32,081 nt of DNA from Minisyncoccota bacterium (GTDB lineage Bacteria; Patescibacteriota; Minisyncoccia; Phycocordibacterales; Phycocordibacteraceae), in the NCBI GenBank assembly GCA_028695415.1, contig JAQVIY010000001.1, positions 177,067 to 209,147 of the forward strand. The letters are read 5' to 3'. The translations under genes and the position numbers were made by a program. Below are positions 1 to 7,039 of this stretch, piece after piece (positions within the stretch are counted from its first letter, which is position 1; the number at the start of each line of letters is the position of its first letter). Under the pieces are notes generated by a model. That model was not told the origin of the DNA, searched no databases, and worked only from the letters and a program-made list of their open reading frames with translations.

Positions 1-841
1 CGTTCTTCCCTACGAGGAGACGTCCGCGCCCCGGCGGTGCTTCATATTTTTCAAGCGCTCGAAGCGCATCAGCAAGCGACAGAGAGAACGCGTGCGCCAC
101 CGCTAGTGCTGCGGCCAACGGCGGTATCTGTGTTGCGCCGACGGAGCCTTTCTCAATACAAGTTCCCCGTTCGCCGTCGATTCGCACCTGCGCCTGCATA
201 CCCGCTACCCCGCTGGCGTCAGAATAGAAGCTGACATCGCTCACCTGTACCGTTGCGTCCTCTGCCGAACCAAATGAGATGATGCGTGCGGGCGTACGCT
301 TCGCATTACTCATCGCATAGACATCATCAGACGAGACGATAAGCGGCGCGGCGGCCGCGAGCGTGTATGCGGGAGAAAACTCTTCTTCGCGCACCGCCTC
401 GGGCGAAGAATACGCTTCGACATGCACCGGTATCTCCGGTAATCGGGTAACGACAACTGCGTTTGGCGTCGCGATGCGCAGTATGCGCGCAAGGTCGCCC
501 GGCCTATCAGCCCCCACTTCGAGCACGAGCATATTCGGATAATGATTGGGGAGCATAAGAAGCGCAAGGATATTTTTTGCGGTAGAAAACCATGCTACCG
601 GATCACTCCATGGATTCTCTACCCCGAAGATGGTAAACGGCACGCCAAATTCGCTGTTGAAACTCTTCTCGCTCGCCCGTACGAAAAAACGCTCCGAGAG
701 CACCGCCGCTACCGCGTCCTTGGTCGAAGTCTTCCCCACCGAGCCGGTTATCATCACGATGTGCGGACGATACCGGCGGATAACCGCCCGCGCAAAAAGT
801 GCGAGGATGAAGGCAACGACAGATTTCAGCATTTTTTTCAT
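1..841 (-). CDS. murF: MurF, UDP-MurNAc-tripeptide--D-Ala-D-Ala ligase (C-terminus cut by window edge)
   Basis: MurF adds D-Ala-D-Ala to the UDP-MurNAc peptide in the cytoplasm, the last soluble step of peptidoglycan precursor synthesis. The gene is absent from the ORF track because its stop lies outside the window; I translated it by hand. The frame stays open for 280 codons to base 1. It begins MKKMLKSVVA, then has the Mur-ligase ATP loop GSVGKTSTKD near residues 33-42 and a KSFNSEFGVP stretch matching the substrate region that follows the P-loop in MurF. A central EVGADRPGDL resembles the EMGA(n)xxGEI segment of the family. The start at 841 lies 11 nt after the ftsI stop, so it is probably co-transcribed in the dcw cluster. 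A second ATG at 832 is possible. It could be a related Mur ligase, but NSEFGVP and the position favour MurF. Confidence 0.85.
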   Translation of the reverse strand, partial: MKKMLKSVVAFILALFARAVIRRYRPHIVMITGSVGKTSTKDAVAAVLSERFFVRASEKSFNSEFGVPFTIFGVENPWSDPVAWFSTAKNILALLMLPNHYPNMLVLEVGADRPGDLARILRIATPNAVVVTRLPEIPVHVEAYSSPEAVREEEFSPAYTLAAAAPLIVSSDDVYAMSNAKRTPARIISFGSAEDATVQVSDVSFYSDASGVAGMQAQVRIDGERGTCIEKGSVGATQIPPLAAALAVAHAFSLSLADALRALEKYEAPPGRGRLLVGKN

Positions 842-852
842 AGGATAGCGGG

Positions 853-2595
853 TTATGGCGTAACGGCTGAGCTCGTAGCGATACCGCGATCGGGCGGCAC
901 CGCGTAATAATCAATGAGGAAGTGCGTGAGGTCAAGGAAGGTCGTCCCGAGCGTGTCGGAGGCATACGTTACCCCCTGCGGATCGTTCGTATAGAGCAGA
1001 ATGATAAAGCGCGGACTATATGACGGAAAAAACCCCGTAAACGAGTGGAAGAAACGATCGGTATAGTACCCGCCGCGCCCGTCGGTGAGCTGGGCGGTAC
1101 CCGTCTTCGCGGCGACTGACATCGTAGGTATCTTCGCCTGCCCGTTCTGGAGCTTTTCGTCAACGACGGCGGTCATCATCGCTGTCGTCTCACGCGCGGC
1201 TTCGGGAGAGAACACCGGCACCGTTTGGCCCCAATCGAGCGTGCGCTCGATACCGGAGTCGAGACGAACGGCGCGCGCAATATGCGGCGTGACCATCACG
1301 CCGCCGTTGGCTATCGCCCCGAGAGCGCGAATCATCTGTATCGGCGTCTCGGCGATGCCCTGTCCGAATGATGCCGTGTCGTACCCGACCTGCTGCGGCT
1401 TGCTCAGATTGCCGAGAAGCGAGCGGCCTTCGTTCGGCAGGTCAATGCCCGTCTTCGCCCCGAACAGTTTTGTGAAGTATGAACGGAACGTATCTTGCCC
1501 AAGCTCGGTCGCGACCCACGAAGCACCGACGTTGAGCGACTGTACGATGATTTGTTGCATAGGGATGACGCCGCGCGCCTTCAGGTCCCAGTTGCATATC
1601 TTCGCTTTGTTTACCGTGATACACCCCGTATCGTTATACGTCGTCTGGGGCGTAATGACGCCTGCATCAAGCGCGGCGGTCATAGTCAAAGGCTTCATGA
1701 TAGAGCCAAATTCGTGTATGTGCTCAACGAGCGGATTGCCGAGTGCGGTACCCTCCACGTTCTGCAGGTTATTTCCGTCATAGGATGGGTAGGTCGCGAT
1801 AGCTAGGATGGCACCGGTCGCAGGATCCATGATGATGCCGCCAGACTCTTTGCTCGAATATTTCTGACTTACCTTGGCCAAGTCATCCTGCAGGCGCGTC
1901 TGTACTTCCGGCTCGATGCTCGTTATGACGTCCCCTTCACGCGCATCCTTGGCGGCGACGAGCAAATTGCCGACGTTTGAGAAAAGCTCTGCAAAGAAAT
2001 TCTTGTAGAGCGAATCGCCGGAGCGCGAGAGTGCGTCATCATAGGTCGCCTCAAGACCGGTCCGACCGGCAAGCAAATCGCCTGAACCGTAGGTCACAAT
2101 ACCTATTGATTGTGAAGCGAGCGTGCCACCCGGGTAATAGCGCCATCGCTCCCGCAGGATTTGCATGCCAGGAATCTCTTTCTTCGCGAGTATCTGGCCA
2201 TTGGTATCCGAAAGATGATGGACGACTTCGATATATACCTGATTCTTCTTCGCGGCGGCAGCGAGAAACGCGTCGTGCGAGAGCGCGTCCGGCGCGACGG
2301 TAGAGAGAGCAGCGTATGCCGCCTCGGGGTCGCTCAAGGTCTGCGGGTTTATCGCGACGAGAAATCCGGTCGCCAAGGTCGCGGCAGAGATAAGGGTACC
2401 GTCCTTACGGGTAAAGTATATTGCACCACGATCGAAGAGTCCGCTCCCGCCTGCGGCGAACTGTCTGTCGGCCTTCTGCGAATAGTCGTCTCCGTGCACT
2501 ATCTGTATGAAATAGAGACGAGTGAAGACCGCAAGTGCAATAAGTATGATGAACAGAAGAACAAGGCGGATGCGTGAACGGAACTGTGCACGCAT
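853..2595 (-). CDS. ftsI: FtsI/PBP3-type class B penicillin-binding protein (septal transpeptidase)
   Basis: This is a class B transpeptidase that cross-links septal peptidoglycan outside the membrane. The 580 residues start with a short basic tail and one membrane segment (LVLLFIILIALAVFTRLYF, about 11-29), then a dimerisation/pedestal domain and a transpeptidase domain. All three catalytic motifs are visible: SIMK (Ser298-Lys301), SLN (353-355) and KTG (497-499). Length is normal for the family. Its place between ftsL and murF identifies it as FtsI rather than the elongasome PBP2 encoded at 7040-8710. The ftsL stop is 7 nt upstream. murE, which usually follows ftsI, is not here. Confidence 0.93.
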   Translation of the reverse strand: MRAQFRSRIRLVLLFIILIALAVFTRLYFIQIVHGDDYSQKADRQFAAGGSGLFDRGAIYFTRKDGTLISAATLATGFLVAINPQTLSDPEAAYAALSTVAPDALSHDAFLAAAAKKNQVYIEVVHHLSDTNGQILAKKEIPGMQILRERWRYYPGGTLASQSIGIVTYGSGDLLAGRTGLEATYDDALSRSGDSLYKNFFAELFSNVGNLLVAAKDAREGDVITSIEPEVQTRLQDDLAKVSQKYSSKESGGIIMDPATGAILAIATYPSYDGNNLQNVEGTALGNPLVEHIHEFGSIMKPLTMTAALDAGVITPQTTYNDTGCITVNKAKICNWDLKARGVIPMQQIIVQSLNVGASWVATELGQDTFRSYFTKLFGAKTGIDLPNEGRSLLGNLSKPQQVGYDTASFGQGIAETPIQMIRALGAIANGGVMVTPHIARAVRLDSGIERTLDWGQTVPVFSPEAARETTAMMTAVVDEKLQNGQAKIPTMSVAAKTGTAQLTDGRGGYYTDRFFHSFTGFFPSYSPRFIILLYTNDPQGVTYASDTLGTTFLDLTHFLIDYYAVPPDRGIATSSAVTP

Positions 2596-2602
2596 ACTCG
2601 GA

Positions 2603-2896
2603 TTAGCGGAGCGCCGTTACGCTCTCCTCCCGCACAAACACTTTCTGGACAGGCTTTGCATACCCGAGAGCGGCATAGTCGATGTTGGTAAGGTGTGCCA
2701 CCCCTGCGAGGTACTGCCCTTCGAGTACCGCTACCGCGGCTTCATCATTCTTCACCGACTGCGAGAACTCGACCGTAAACGCGGCGTAGCTCATAACCAC
2801 GGCGATAAGACCGATATAGGAGACGAGCAGAACACCGACAACGCCGTAACAGAGCGAGAGTGCAGAAAACGGAATATGGTCGCGAATATTATGCAT
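2603..2896 (-). CDS. ftsL: FtsL-like septum protein, single-pass membrane
   Basis: This is a small bitopic protein of 97 residues. Residues from about 12 to 35 (LSLCYGVVGVLLVSYIGLIAVVMSYA) form one membrane segment. It is followed by a short extracytoplasmic region that could form a coiled coil. FtsL normally pairs with FtsB/DivIC and controls FtsW-FtsI. Sequence identity to FtsL is too weak to see by eye, so the call rests on topology, size and position between rsmH and ftsI. The track start at 2953 would put 20 extra residues inside rsmH. I prefer the ATG at 2896, which overlaps the rsmH stop by 8 nt. Confidence 0.7.
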   Translation of the reverse strand: MHNIRDHIPFSALSLCYGVVGVLLVSYIGLIAVVMSYAAFTVEFSQSVKNDEAAVAVLEGQYLAGVAHLTNIDYAALGYAKPVQKVFVREESVTALR

Positions 2897-3839
2897 ACGA
2901 AAGAAGAGTATCTGCAGGATGCGCCGGCTCCGCATACGGCAGAGCGGCCGCACGCTCGAAGACGCGCAATTTCGCGCTCCGCGCGCGGCGGTTCGCGAGG
3001 AGCTCGGTGCGCGAAGGGCTTACCGGCTTCTTCGTCGCCTCGCCCTGCCCCGCCTCTGCCTCCGCGCGGAGCACGTTCTTCACGATGCGATCTTCGATGC
3101 TGTGGAATGAAATGACGGCGAGCCGTCCGCGAGGCGCAAGTACCGCGAGCGCGGCGGCAAGCCCCTCTTTGAGGGCTCCGAGCTCATCATTGGTTGCGAT
3201 ACGAAGCGCCTGGAAGGTCTTGGTTGCCGGATGCGTCTTTCCCGTGCGATACCACGCGGGTACGCCCGACTCAATAGCGGCAACGAGCGCTCCGGTTGTG
3301 AGTATCCTCTCTTTTGCGCGTGCCGCGACTATCGAGCGCGCAATGGAGCGTGCGAATCGCTCCTCGCCGTAGGTGAAGATGATATCCGCAAGCTCTTCTT
3401 CAGACGACGTGTTCACAATATCTGCGGCCGTTTCGCCCCCTTCGCCATAGGTCATGAGAAGCGGCTCGTCAGACTGGAACGAGAAGCCGCGCGGTGCGGC
3501 TATCTGATACCCGCTCCAACCGAGGTCAAAGAGAATCTTGTCGACCTGCCCGATACCGAGACGCTCGAGAACGCGTGCAAGATTGCGGAAGTTGTCGTTG
3601 ACGATGTGCGCGACGGGACGGTTTGTGCGGCGGTCGCGCGCATATGCCTCGCGCCCGCGTTCGACCGCCGCTGGGTCGGCATCGATGCCGACGATAACGC
3701 CGCCTTCGCCAAGCGCGGCGAGCAGGCTCTCGAAATGCCCCGCCCCGCCTATGGTCGCATCTACCACCGTCTCACCCGGCTGCACACTGAGCGCATCAAG
3801 CACTTCTTTCATCATCACACTGTCGTGTTTGGCTTCCAT
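2889..3839 (-). CDS. rsmH: RsmH (MraW), 16S rRNA C1402 N4-methyltransferase
   Basis: RsmH uses S-adenosylmethionine to methylate C1402 of 16S rRNA in the P-site. The N-terminus MEAKHDSVMMKEVLDAL matches the H(x)PVML-E-L opening of the family. The SAM loop VVDATIGGAGHFESLL follows near residues 24-40, with GIDADPAAVERG (acidic ribose-binding loop), ILFDLGWSGYQI, and a late conserved VISFHSIEDRIVK. The usual DLGxSS is DLGWSG here. Length of 316 aa is normal. The track start at 3953 lies inside mraZ; ATG 3839 follows the mraZ stop by 1 nt and gives the expected N-terminus. Confidence 0.95.
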   Translation of the reverse strand: MEAKHDSVMMKEVLDALSVQPGETVVDATIGGAGHFESLLAALGEGGVIVGIDADPAAVERGREAYARDRRTNRPVAHIVNDNFRNLARVLERLGIGQVDKILFDLGWSGYQIAAPRGFSFQSDEPLLMTYGEGGETAADIVNTSSEEELADIIFTYGEERFARSIARSIVAARAKERILTTGALVAAIESGVPAWYRTGKTHPATKTFQALRIATNDELGALKEGLAAALAVLAPRGRLAVISFHSIEDRIVKNVLRAEAEAGQGEATKKPVSPSRTELLANRRARSAKLRVFERAAALPYAEPAHPADTLLSYA

Positions 3840-3840
3840 A

Positions 3841-4269
3841 TCAGTTCTTATTACCGAGCGTTTCGGCAAAGGCGTTCGCATCGCGCTCGATATCCCTCGT
3901 GTACTTCTTCCACGCACCCTCCTCCCATATCTCAACTCGGTCGGCAACACCAACGATAACCGCCTTGTTTTTCAAATCGGCGAAACTCTTCAAATGGTCC
4001 GGCACGAGCACTCGACCGGCGGCATCGACCTCGGCCTCCATCGCTCCGGCGAGAAAAAGGCGCGCGAGACCGCGCGCTGCAGCTGTACCCCCCGCGTGTA
4101 CGACGCGGCTCTCCGCCTCTTTCGCCCATGCCTTCTTCGGATACACCGAGAGACAATGGTCGAGGCCGCGTGTCATTACGACAGCGCGGCCGAGCTCCTT
4201 TCGAAACTTCGAGGGGAGCGAAACGCGATTCTTAGGGTCGAGGGTGTGCAGATATTCGCCGATAAACAT
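3841..4269 (-). CDS. mraZ: MraZ transcriptional regulator of the dcw cluster
   Basis: MraZ is a DNA-binding AbrB-like double-repeat protein that forms ring oligomers and represses its own dcw operon in E. coli. The 142 residues show both swapped-hairpin repeats: MFIGEYLHTLDPKNRVSLPSKFR at the N-terminus and AEVDAAGRVLVPDHLKSFADL in the middle, followed by VIVGVADRVEIWEEGAW. It heads the minus-strand cluster. The start at 4269 gives the canonical MFxGEYxHTLDxKxR N-terminus. Putative MraZ boxes lie 53-97 nt upstream, so autoregulation is likely. Confidence 0.95.
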   Translation of the reverse strand: MFIGEYLHTLDPKNRVSLPSKFRKELGRAVVMTRGLDHCLSVYPKKAWAKEAESRVVHAGGTAAARGLARLFLAGAMEAEVDAAGRVLVPDHLKSFADLKNKAVIVGVADRVEIWEEGAWKKYTRDIERDANAFAETLGNKN

Positions 4270-4321
4270 ATCAAATAGTCAGTGAGTGAATCGGGAGAGA
4301 TAGGCCACCATTCCCGCCCCT

Positions 4322-4366
4322 CCACTTCATCCCACTACTTATGCATTGTACTCCACTCTCCCCCAC
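4322..4366 (-). promoter_or_regulatory. MraZ-box array and -10 element upstream of mraZ
   Basis: On the minus strand the tetramers GTGG occur at plus-strand CCAC positions 4322, 4332, 4353 and 4363. Spacings are 10, 21 and 10 nt, so all lie on one DNA face. This fits known MraZ sites, which are short GTGG/TGGG-type direct repeats with a 10-nt period. A TACAAT -10-like hexamer (4345-4350) lies between the two pairs. I see no good -35. Confidence 0.6.
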
Positions 4367-4380
4367 TCCCCTAGCAAGAG

Positions 4381-4456
4381 TTATCCACACCGCTTCCTTA
4401 GCGACATAAAATTTGACTTTCTCTATTTTATTTCAAAATAACACTGTCCACAGTGT
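4381..4456. promoter_or_regulatory. Perfect DnaA-box sequence, AT-rich tract and palindrome
   Basis: TTATCCACA (4381-4389) equals the E. coli consensus DnaA box. It is followed by an AT-rich stretch (about 4407-4441) and the palindrome ACACTG-TCCA-CAGTGT (4441-4456). A TTGACT at 4413 might be a -35 for plus-strand transcription toward the tRNA, but the matching -10 is poor. One box is not enough to call an origin. Confidence 0.3.
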
Positions 4457-4550
4457 GCTTTATGTGGTCTGGTAGTAAAATAGAAATACTTCGTAAGGAG
4501 GTCACAGACGGACAGTAGTTAGTAGATTATTCAATAACCAGTTCTCGTAA

Positions 4551-4606
4551 GAGCTCTAGTCGTGGGTAATCGTCTAAGTACGATTCTCTGCGAGTAGGGC
4601 TCTTTT
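4551..4606 (+). other. Long imperfect stem-loop with U-tail abutting tRNA-Leu
   Basis: GAGCTCTAG... pairs with ...GTAGGGCTC over about 20 positions including G-U pairs. The innermost stem is AATCGT/ACGATT with a 6-nt loop. TTTT (4603-4606) follows, and the tRNA begins at 4607. It could be an intrinsic terminator for an upstream RNA starting near 4485, or a 5' leader structure of the tRNA precursor. An AAGGAGG at 4495-4501 has no start codon behind it. Nothing else is recognised in 4457-4550. Confidence 0.5.
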
Positions 4607-4695
4607 GGCGAGTTGGCAGAGTGGTCTAATGCACTCTCTTTAGGAGAGAGCGGCTTGTTGAGGGCCCGCGGGTTCGAATCCCGCACTCGCCGCCA
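4607..4695 (+). tRNA. tRNA-Leu (anticodon UAG), CCA encoded
   Basis: This is a class II tRNA of 89 nt. The acceptor stem is GGCGAGT/ACTCGCC, with discriminator G and an encoded CCA at 4693-4695. The anticodon stem CTCTC/GAGAG carries loop TTTAGGA with anticodon TAG, which reads CUN leucine codons. A long variable arm follows (CGGCTTGTTGAGGGCCCG) and then the T-arm GCGGG-TTCGAAT-CCCGC. The anticodon and long variable arm together identify leucine. Confidence 0.96.
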
Positions 4696-4710
4696 GTTAT
4701 CCCCGCTTCA

Positions 4711-4739
4711 TTGAAAAGTACACTTGCGTGCGCTATACT
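4711..4739 (+). promoter_or_regulatory. Sigma70-like promoter for the small RNA
   Basis: TTGAAA (4711-4716) is followed by a 17-nt spacer and TATACT (4734-4739). The expected transcription start is near 4746. No plausible coding sequence starts downstream on this strand; it reads into the rod-like RNA candidate. Confidence 0.6.
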
Positions 4740-4745
4740 GGAGAA

Positions 4746-4907
4746 GCCCTCAACAGGCCTGACCTCGCGTCAGAGTTTCGTATCCTTTTTTGAGATCCTT
4801 TTTCGGAGATTTCGATTAGATTGTCGAGTCGAATCAAAAAGTCTCTGGATTCCTCATTCGACAAAGGACGCGAAAACAACAGCCCCGCGCAAGCGGGGTT
4901 TGTTGTT
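4746..4907 (+). ncRNA. Candidate small RNA (rod-like, about 160 nt, family unknown)
   Basis: The segment has its own promoter upstream and an intrinsic terminator at its end. By eye it folds into a long rod from about 4777 to 4875. Successive pairings from outside in are TTTCG/CGAAA, TCCTTT/AAAGGA, GAG/CTC, ATCC/GGAT, TTTTT/AAAAA and GAT-TCGA/TCGAATC, with internal loops between. An extended interrupted rod of this size resembles 6S RNA in general shape, but I cannot show homology. The ORFs here (4711-4917, 4821-5144) have no recognisable product and run into lysS antisense. It lies between tRNA-Leu and the convergent end of lysS. Confidence 0.5.
4875..4907. terminator. Bidirectional intrinsic terminator (small RNA / lysS)
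   Basis: The core stem CCCCGC-GCAA-GCGGGG (4883-4898) has a GNRA-type loop. It is extended by AACAACA/TGTTGTT. T-rich tails occur on both strands, so it can end the plus-strand small RNA and the minus-strand lysS transcript, whose stop is at 4937. Confidence 0.8.
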
Positions 4908-4936
4908 TGTATGGTAGATACTTCCCGGAAGTTAGG

Positions 4937-6394
4937 CTACTGCCGAGGACGCATAAGCGGGAATATCTGTGCTTCGCGCACAGAGACGCCCTCAAGGAAG
5001 CTGAAGAGACGTTCAGAGACTCCAAAGCCGAAAGCCGGTGGCATACCGTATTCGAGAGCCTCGACGAAATCTTCATCGGGCATCTGCGCCTCTTCGTCGC
5101 CTGCCGCACGGAGCTCTCCCTGGCGCTTGAAACGCGCCGCTTGATCAAGCGGGTCATTGAGCTCGCTGAACCCCTTGCCAATCTCGCTCCCTGCGAGCAT
5201 AACTTGGAAGCGTTCGACGACGCGCGGATCATCTTTGCTCTTTTTGGCTAAAGGTTCGAGATACACCGGCACATTCACGAGGAACCCGGGACCACCGAGC
5301 GACTTACGGACTTTCTTCCACAATAAGTCCACGATACGGCCGATTTCTGGAACATCAGGAACGGGAATGTTCTCTTTTTTGAGAAGCGCAATCAAGTCTT
5401 GCGTCTTTTCATCGCTCTCGCGCGGATCGAAACCATATTCTTTTTTCATAAGCTCACAAAAATCGTATGTCTCCCATTCTTTATCCATGTCTATGTCAAA
5501 ACCTTTGATTGAGAACTTACGCGTACCATACACTTTGTCCGCTATCGTGCGATAGAGATCGACTATCATTTCCTTCCCCACTTCGTAATCCTTGAACGCT
5601 TCATAGAATTCGAGCTGAGTGTAATCCTGTGCATGCTCGGCGCTCATGCCTTCATTGCGGAATATGCGACCAATCTCGAATGTCTTAGGGAGTCCGGCGA
5701 CCATGAGCCGTTTCTGCCAGAGTTCACCAGCAGAAATGCGAAGGTACACGTCTATATCAAGTGCATTGTGATGTGTCACGAACGGACGTGCCTCCGCGCC
5801 GCCGGTCATTGTCTCAAGAACAGGTGTCTCGACTTCTACGAAATCACGCTCAAGGAGATACGAACGGATCGTGTTCCAAAATACAGAACGGCGTTTTATA
5901 CGATCCGCAAGATCTTTGGTGAGGAGAATGTCCAGATAGCGCTTGCGATAGCGCTCATCTTCGTCTTTGATACCAAACCATTCGTCAGGAAGCGGACGGA
6001 GCGATTTCGCGAGCATGCGCCAGCCGGTCGCTTCAAGCGAAGATTGCCCGCGCTTGGTCGTAAAGGCGATGCCGGAAACTTCGATGATGTCGCCCGTATC
6101 GACAGTCGCGATAAAAAGATCATACGCATCATTCATCTTATCGCGTTGGAGGTAGCACTGCCCCTTCTCTCCATCAAAGAGATCGACGAAGAGAGAACCT
6201 CCGTGCTCCCGAAGGCTCATCACTCTGCCTGCGAGAGCGACTTGTTCGCTCTCTTTAAGAAGAGTCGCATGATTCGCGAGGAAATCGGCAACCATGTGCG
6301 TCCGATGCGTCTGCGCCGGATACGGGTCGACGCCCGTCTTTACAAGCCGGTCAAGCTTGATGAGCCGTTCGTTGCGGATATCCTCAAATGCCAT
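4937..6394 (-). CDS. lysS: Lysyl-tRNA synthetase, class II
   Basis: This enzyme charges tRNA-Lys with lysine using ATP. It has 485 aa and class II LysRS architecture: an N-terminal OB fold (about residues 50-150, EVALAGRVMSLREHGGSLFVDLFD), then the catalytic core. The core shows FVEVETPVLETMTGGAEARPFVTHHN (motif 1 region), FRNEGMSAEHAQDYTQLEFYEAF (motif 2) and GFGVSERLFSFLEGVSVREAQIFPLMRPR (motif 3). Motif 3 departs from the usual GIGIDRL, with S-E in place of I-D; the Arg is kept. The start at 6394 is preceded after 6 nt by TATACT, which overlaps the greA stop, so lysS may have its own leaderless transcript as well as read-through from greA. Confidence 0.95.
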   Translation of the reverse strand: MAFEDIRNERLIKLDRLVKTGVDPYPAQTHRTHMVADFLANHATLLKESEQVALAGRVMSLREHGGSLFVDLFDGEKGQCYLQRDKMNDAYDLFIATVDTGDIIEVSGIAFTTKRGQSSLEATGWRMLAKSLRPLPDEWFGIKDEDERYRKRYLDILLTKDLADRIKRRSVFWNTIRSYLLERDFVEVETPVLETMTGGAEARPFVTHHNALDIDVYLRISAGELWQKRLMVAGLPKTFEIGRIFRNEGMSAEHAQDYTQLEFYEAFKDYEVGKEMIVDLYRTIADKVYGTRKFSIKGFDIDMDKEWETYDFCELMKKEYGFDPRESDEKTQDLIALLKKENIPVPDVPEIGRIVDLLWKKVRKSLGGPGFLVNVPVYLEPLAKKSKDDPRVVERFQVMLAGSEIGKGFSELNDPLDQAARFKRQGELRAAGDEEAQMPDEDFVEALEYGMPPAFGFGVSERLFSFLEGVSVREAQIFPLMRPRQ

Positions 6395-6400
6395 GGGCTC

Positions 6401-6406
6401 AGTATA
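6401..6406 (-). promoter_or_regulatory. -10 element directly before lysS
   Basis: Minus-strand TATACT lies 6 nt before the lysS ATG and directly after the greA stop codon. No Shine-Dalgarno sequence fits in the gap. No clear -35 is visible. Confidence 0.4.
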
Positions 6407-6880
6407 CTACGCCACCTTCTCGATGGTGTAGGTCTGCTTGCCCGAGGGAGTCTCGAAGGTGAATGAATCGCCCTTCTTTTTGCCCATAAGCGCGTTCCCG
6501 AGAGGGGAAATATGCGAGAGCTTCTTCACGCGCATATCGGCTTCTTCACTGCCGACGATGGTGTATTCGTGTACGTCAACACTGCCCTCTTTCTTTATAG
6601 AGACCTTCGAATTGAAACCAACCTCATTTTTCTTCTTGCCGTCGGTGACTATCTTCGTATTCTTCACGAGTTCTTCGAGCTTCTTGATGCGCTCCTCGGT
6701 CGCCGCTTGCAAATCACGCGCCTCCTGATATTCGGCATTCTCGGAGAGGTCGCCAAGCGAACGGGCGTATTCGAGACTCTTTGCGATTTCAGTACGGCGC
6801 ACCGTCTTCAGGTTCTCAAGCTCTTTCACCATCTCGTCAAACTTCTCCTGCGAAACAACAACTTCTGGTATGTCAGTCAT
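6407..6880 (-). CDS. greA: GreA transcript cleavage factor
   Basis: GreA rescues backtracked RNA polymerase by stimulating transcript cleavage through the secondary channel. The 157 aa show the N-terminal coiled coil with the acidic tip (ARSLGDLSENAEYQEARDLQAATEERIKKLE, about 45-75), where D and E at LGDLSENAEY are the catalytic pair. The C-terminal FKBP-like domain contains YTIVGSEEAD and SHISPLGNALMGKKKGDSF. Length and motifs are standard. lysS follows 12 nt downstream. Confidence 0.96.
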   Translation of the reverse strand: MTDIPEVVVSQEKFDEMVKELENLKTVRRTEIAKSLEYARSLGDLSENAEYQEARDLQAATEERIKKLEELVKNTKIVTDGKKKNEVGFNSKVSIKKEGSVDVHEYTIVGSEEADMRVKKLSHISPLGNALMGKKKGDSFTFETPSGKQTYTIEKVA

Positions 6881-6889
6881 AGTGCACGC

Positions 6890-6917
6890 ATTGTACGTGA
6901 CCCTCGCCGAAGCGCAA
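6890..6917 (-). promoter_or_regulatory. Promoter of greA
   Basis: TTGCGC (6912-6917), a 16-nt spacer and TACAAT (6890-6895) precede the greA ATG by 9 nt. The predicted transcript would have a 5' leader of only about 2-3 nt. Confidence 0.5.
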
Positions 6918-6986
6918 CTTTTTCAACCCCCGCCGAGATTTTTAACGAACGAAGAGAGTATAAAAATCTGCCACAGGGGTACTTCC

Positions 6987-7017
6987 ATTTCTCTAAGCGG
7001 AATACCGCAAGAGAAAT
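6987..7017. other. Stem-loop between mrdA and greA
   Basis: ATTTCTCT/AGAGAAAT is stacked on GCGG/CCGC around a 4-nt loop, with A-A internal mismatches. It has no T-tail on either strand, so it is more likely an RNA 3'-end or processing hairpin for the mrdA transcript than a classical terminator. Confidence 0.4.
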
Positions 7018-7039
7018 TGGTCGCAGTGGGGTTATGTCA

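Noticed and set aside
310-965. ORF-track entries 310-567, 542-907, 546-848 and 603-965
   Set aside because: They are shadows of murF and of the ftsI 3' end; the MurF frame, with its P-loop, is open throughout.
1085-1783. Long plus-strand ORFs opposite ftsI, lysS, mreC, murA and others
   Set aside because: They are antisense shadows produced by GC-rich codon bias and lack domains, while the opposite strand has clear catalytic motifs.
4381-4456. Possible replication origin (DnaA box, AT-rich tract, palindrome)
   Set aside because: Only one perfect DnaA box is seen and dnaA/dnaN are not nearby. Kept only as a low-confidence sequence feature.
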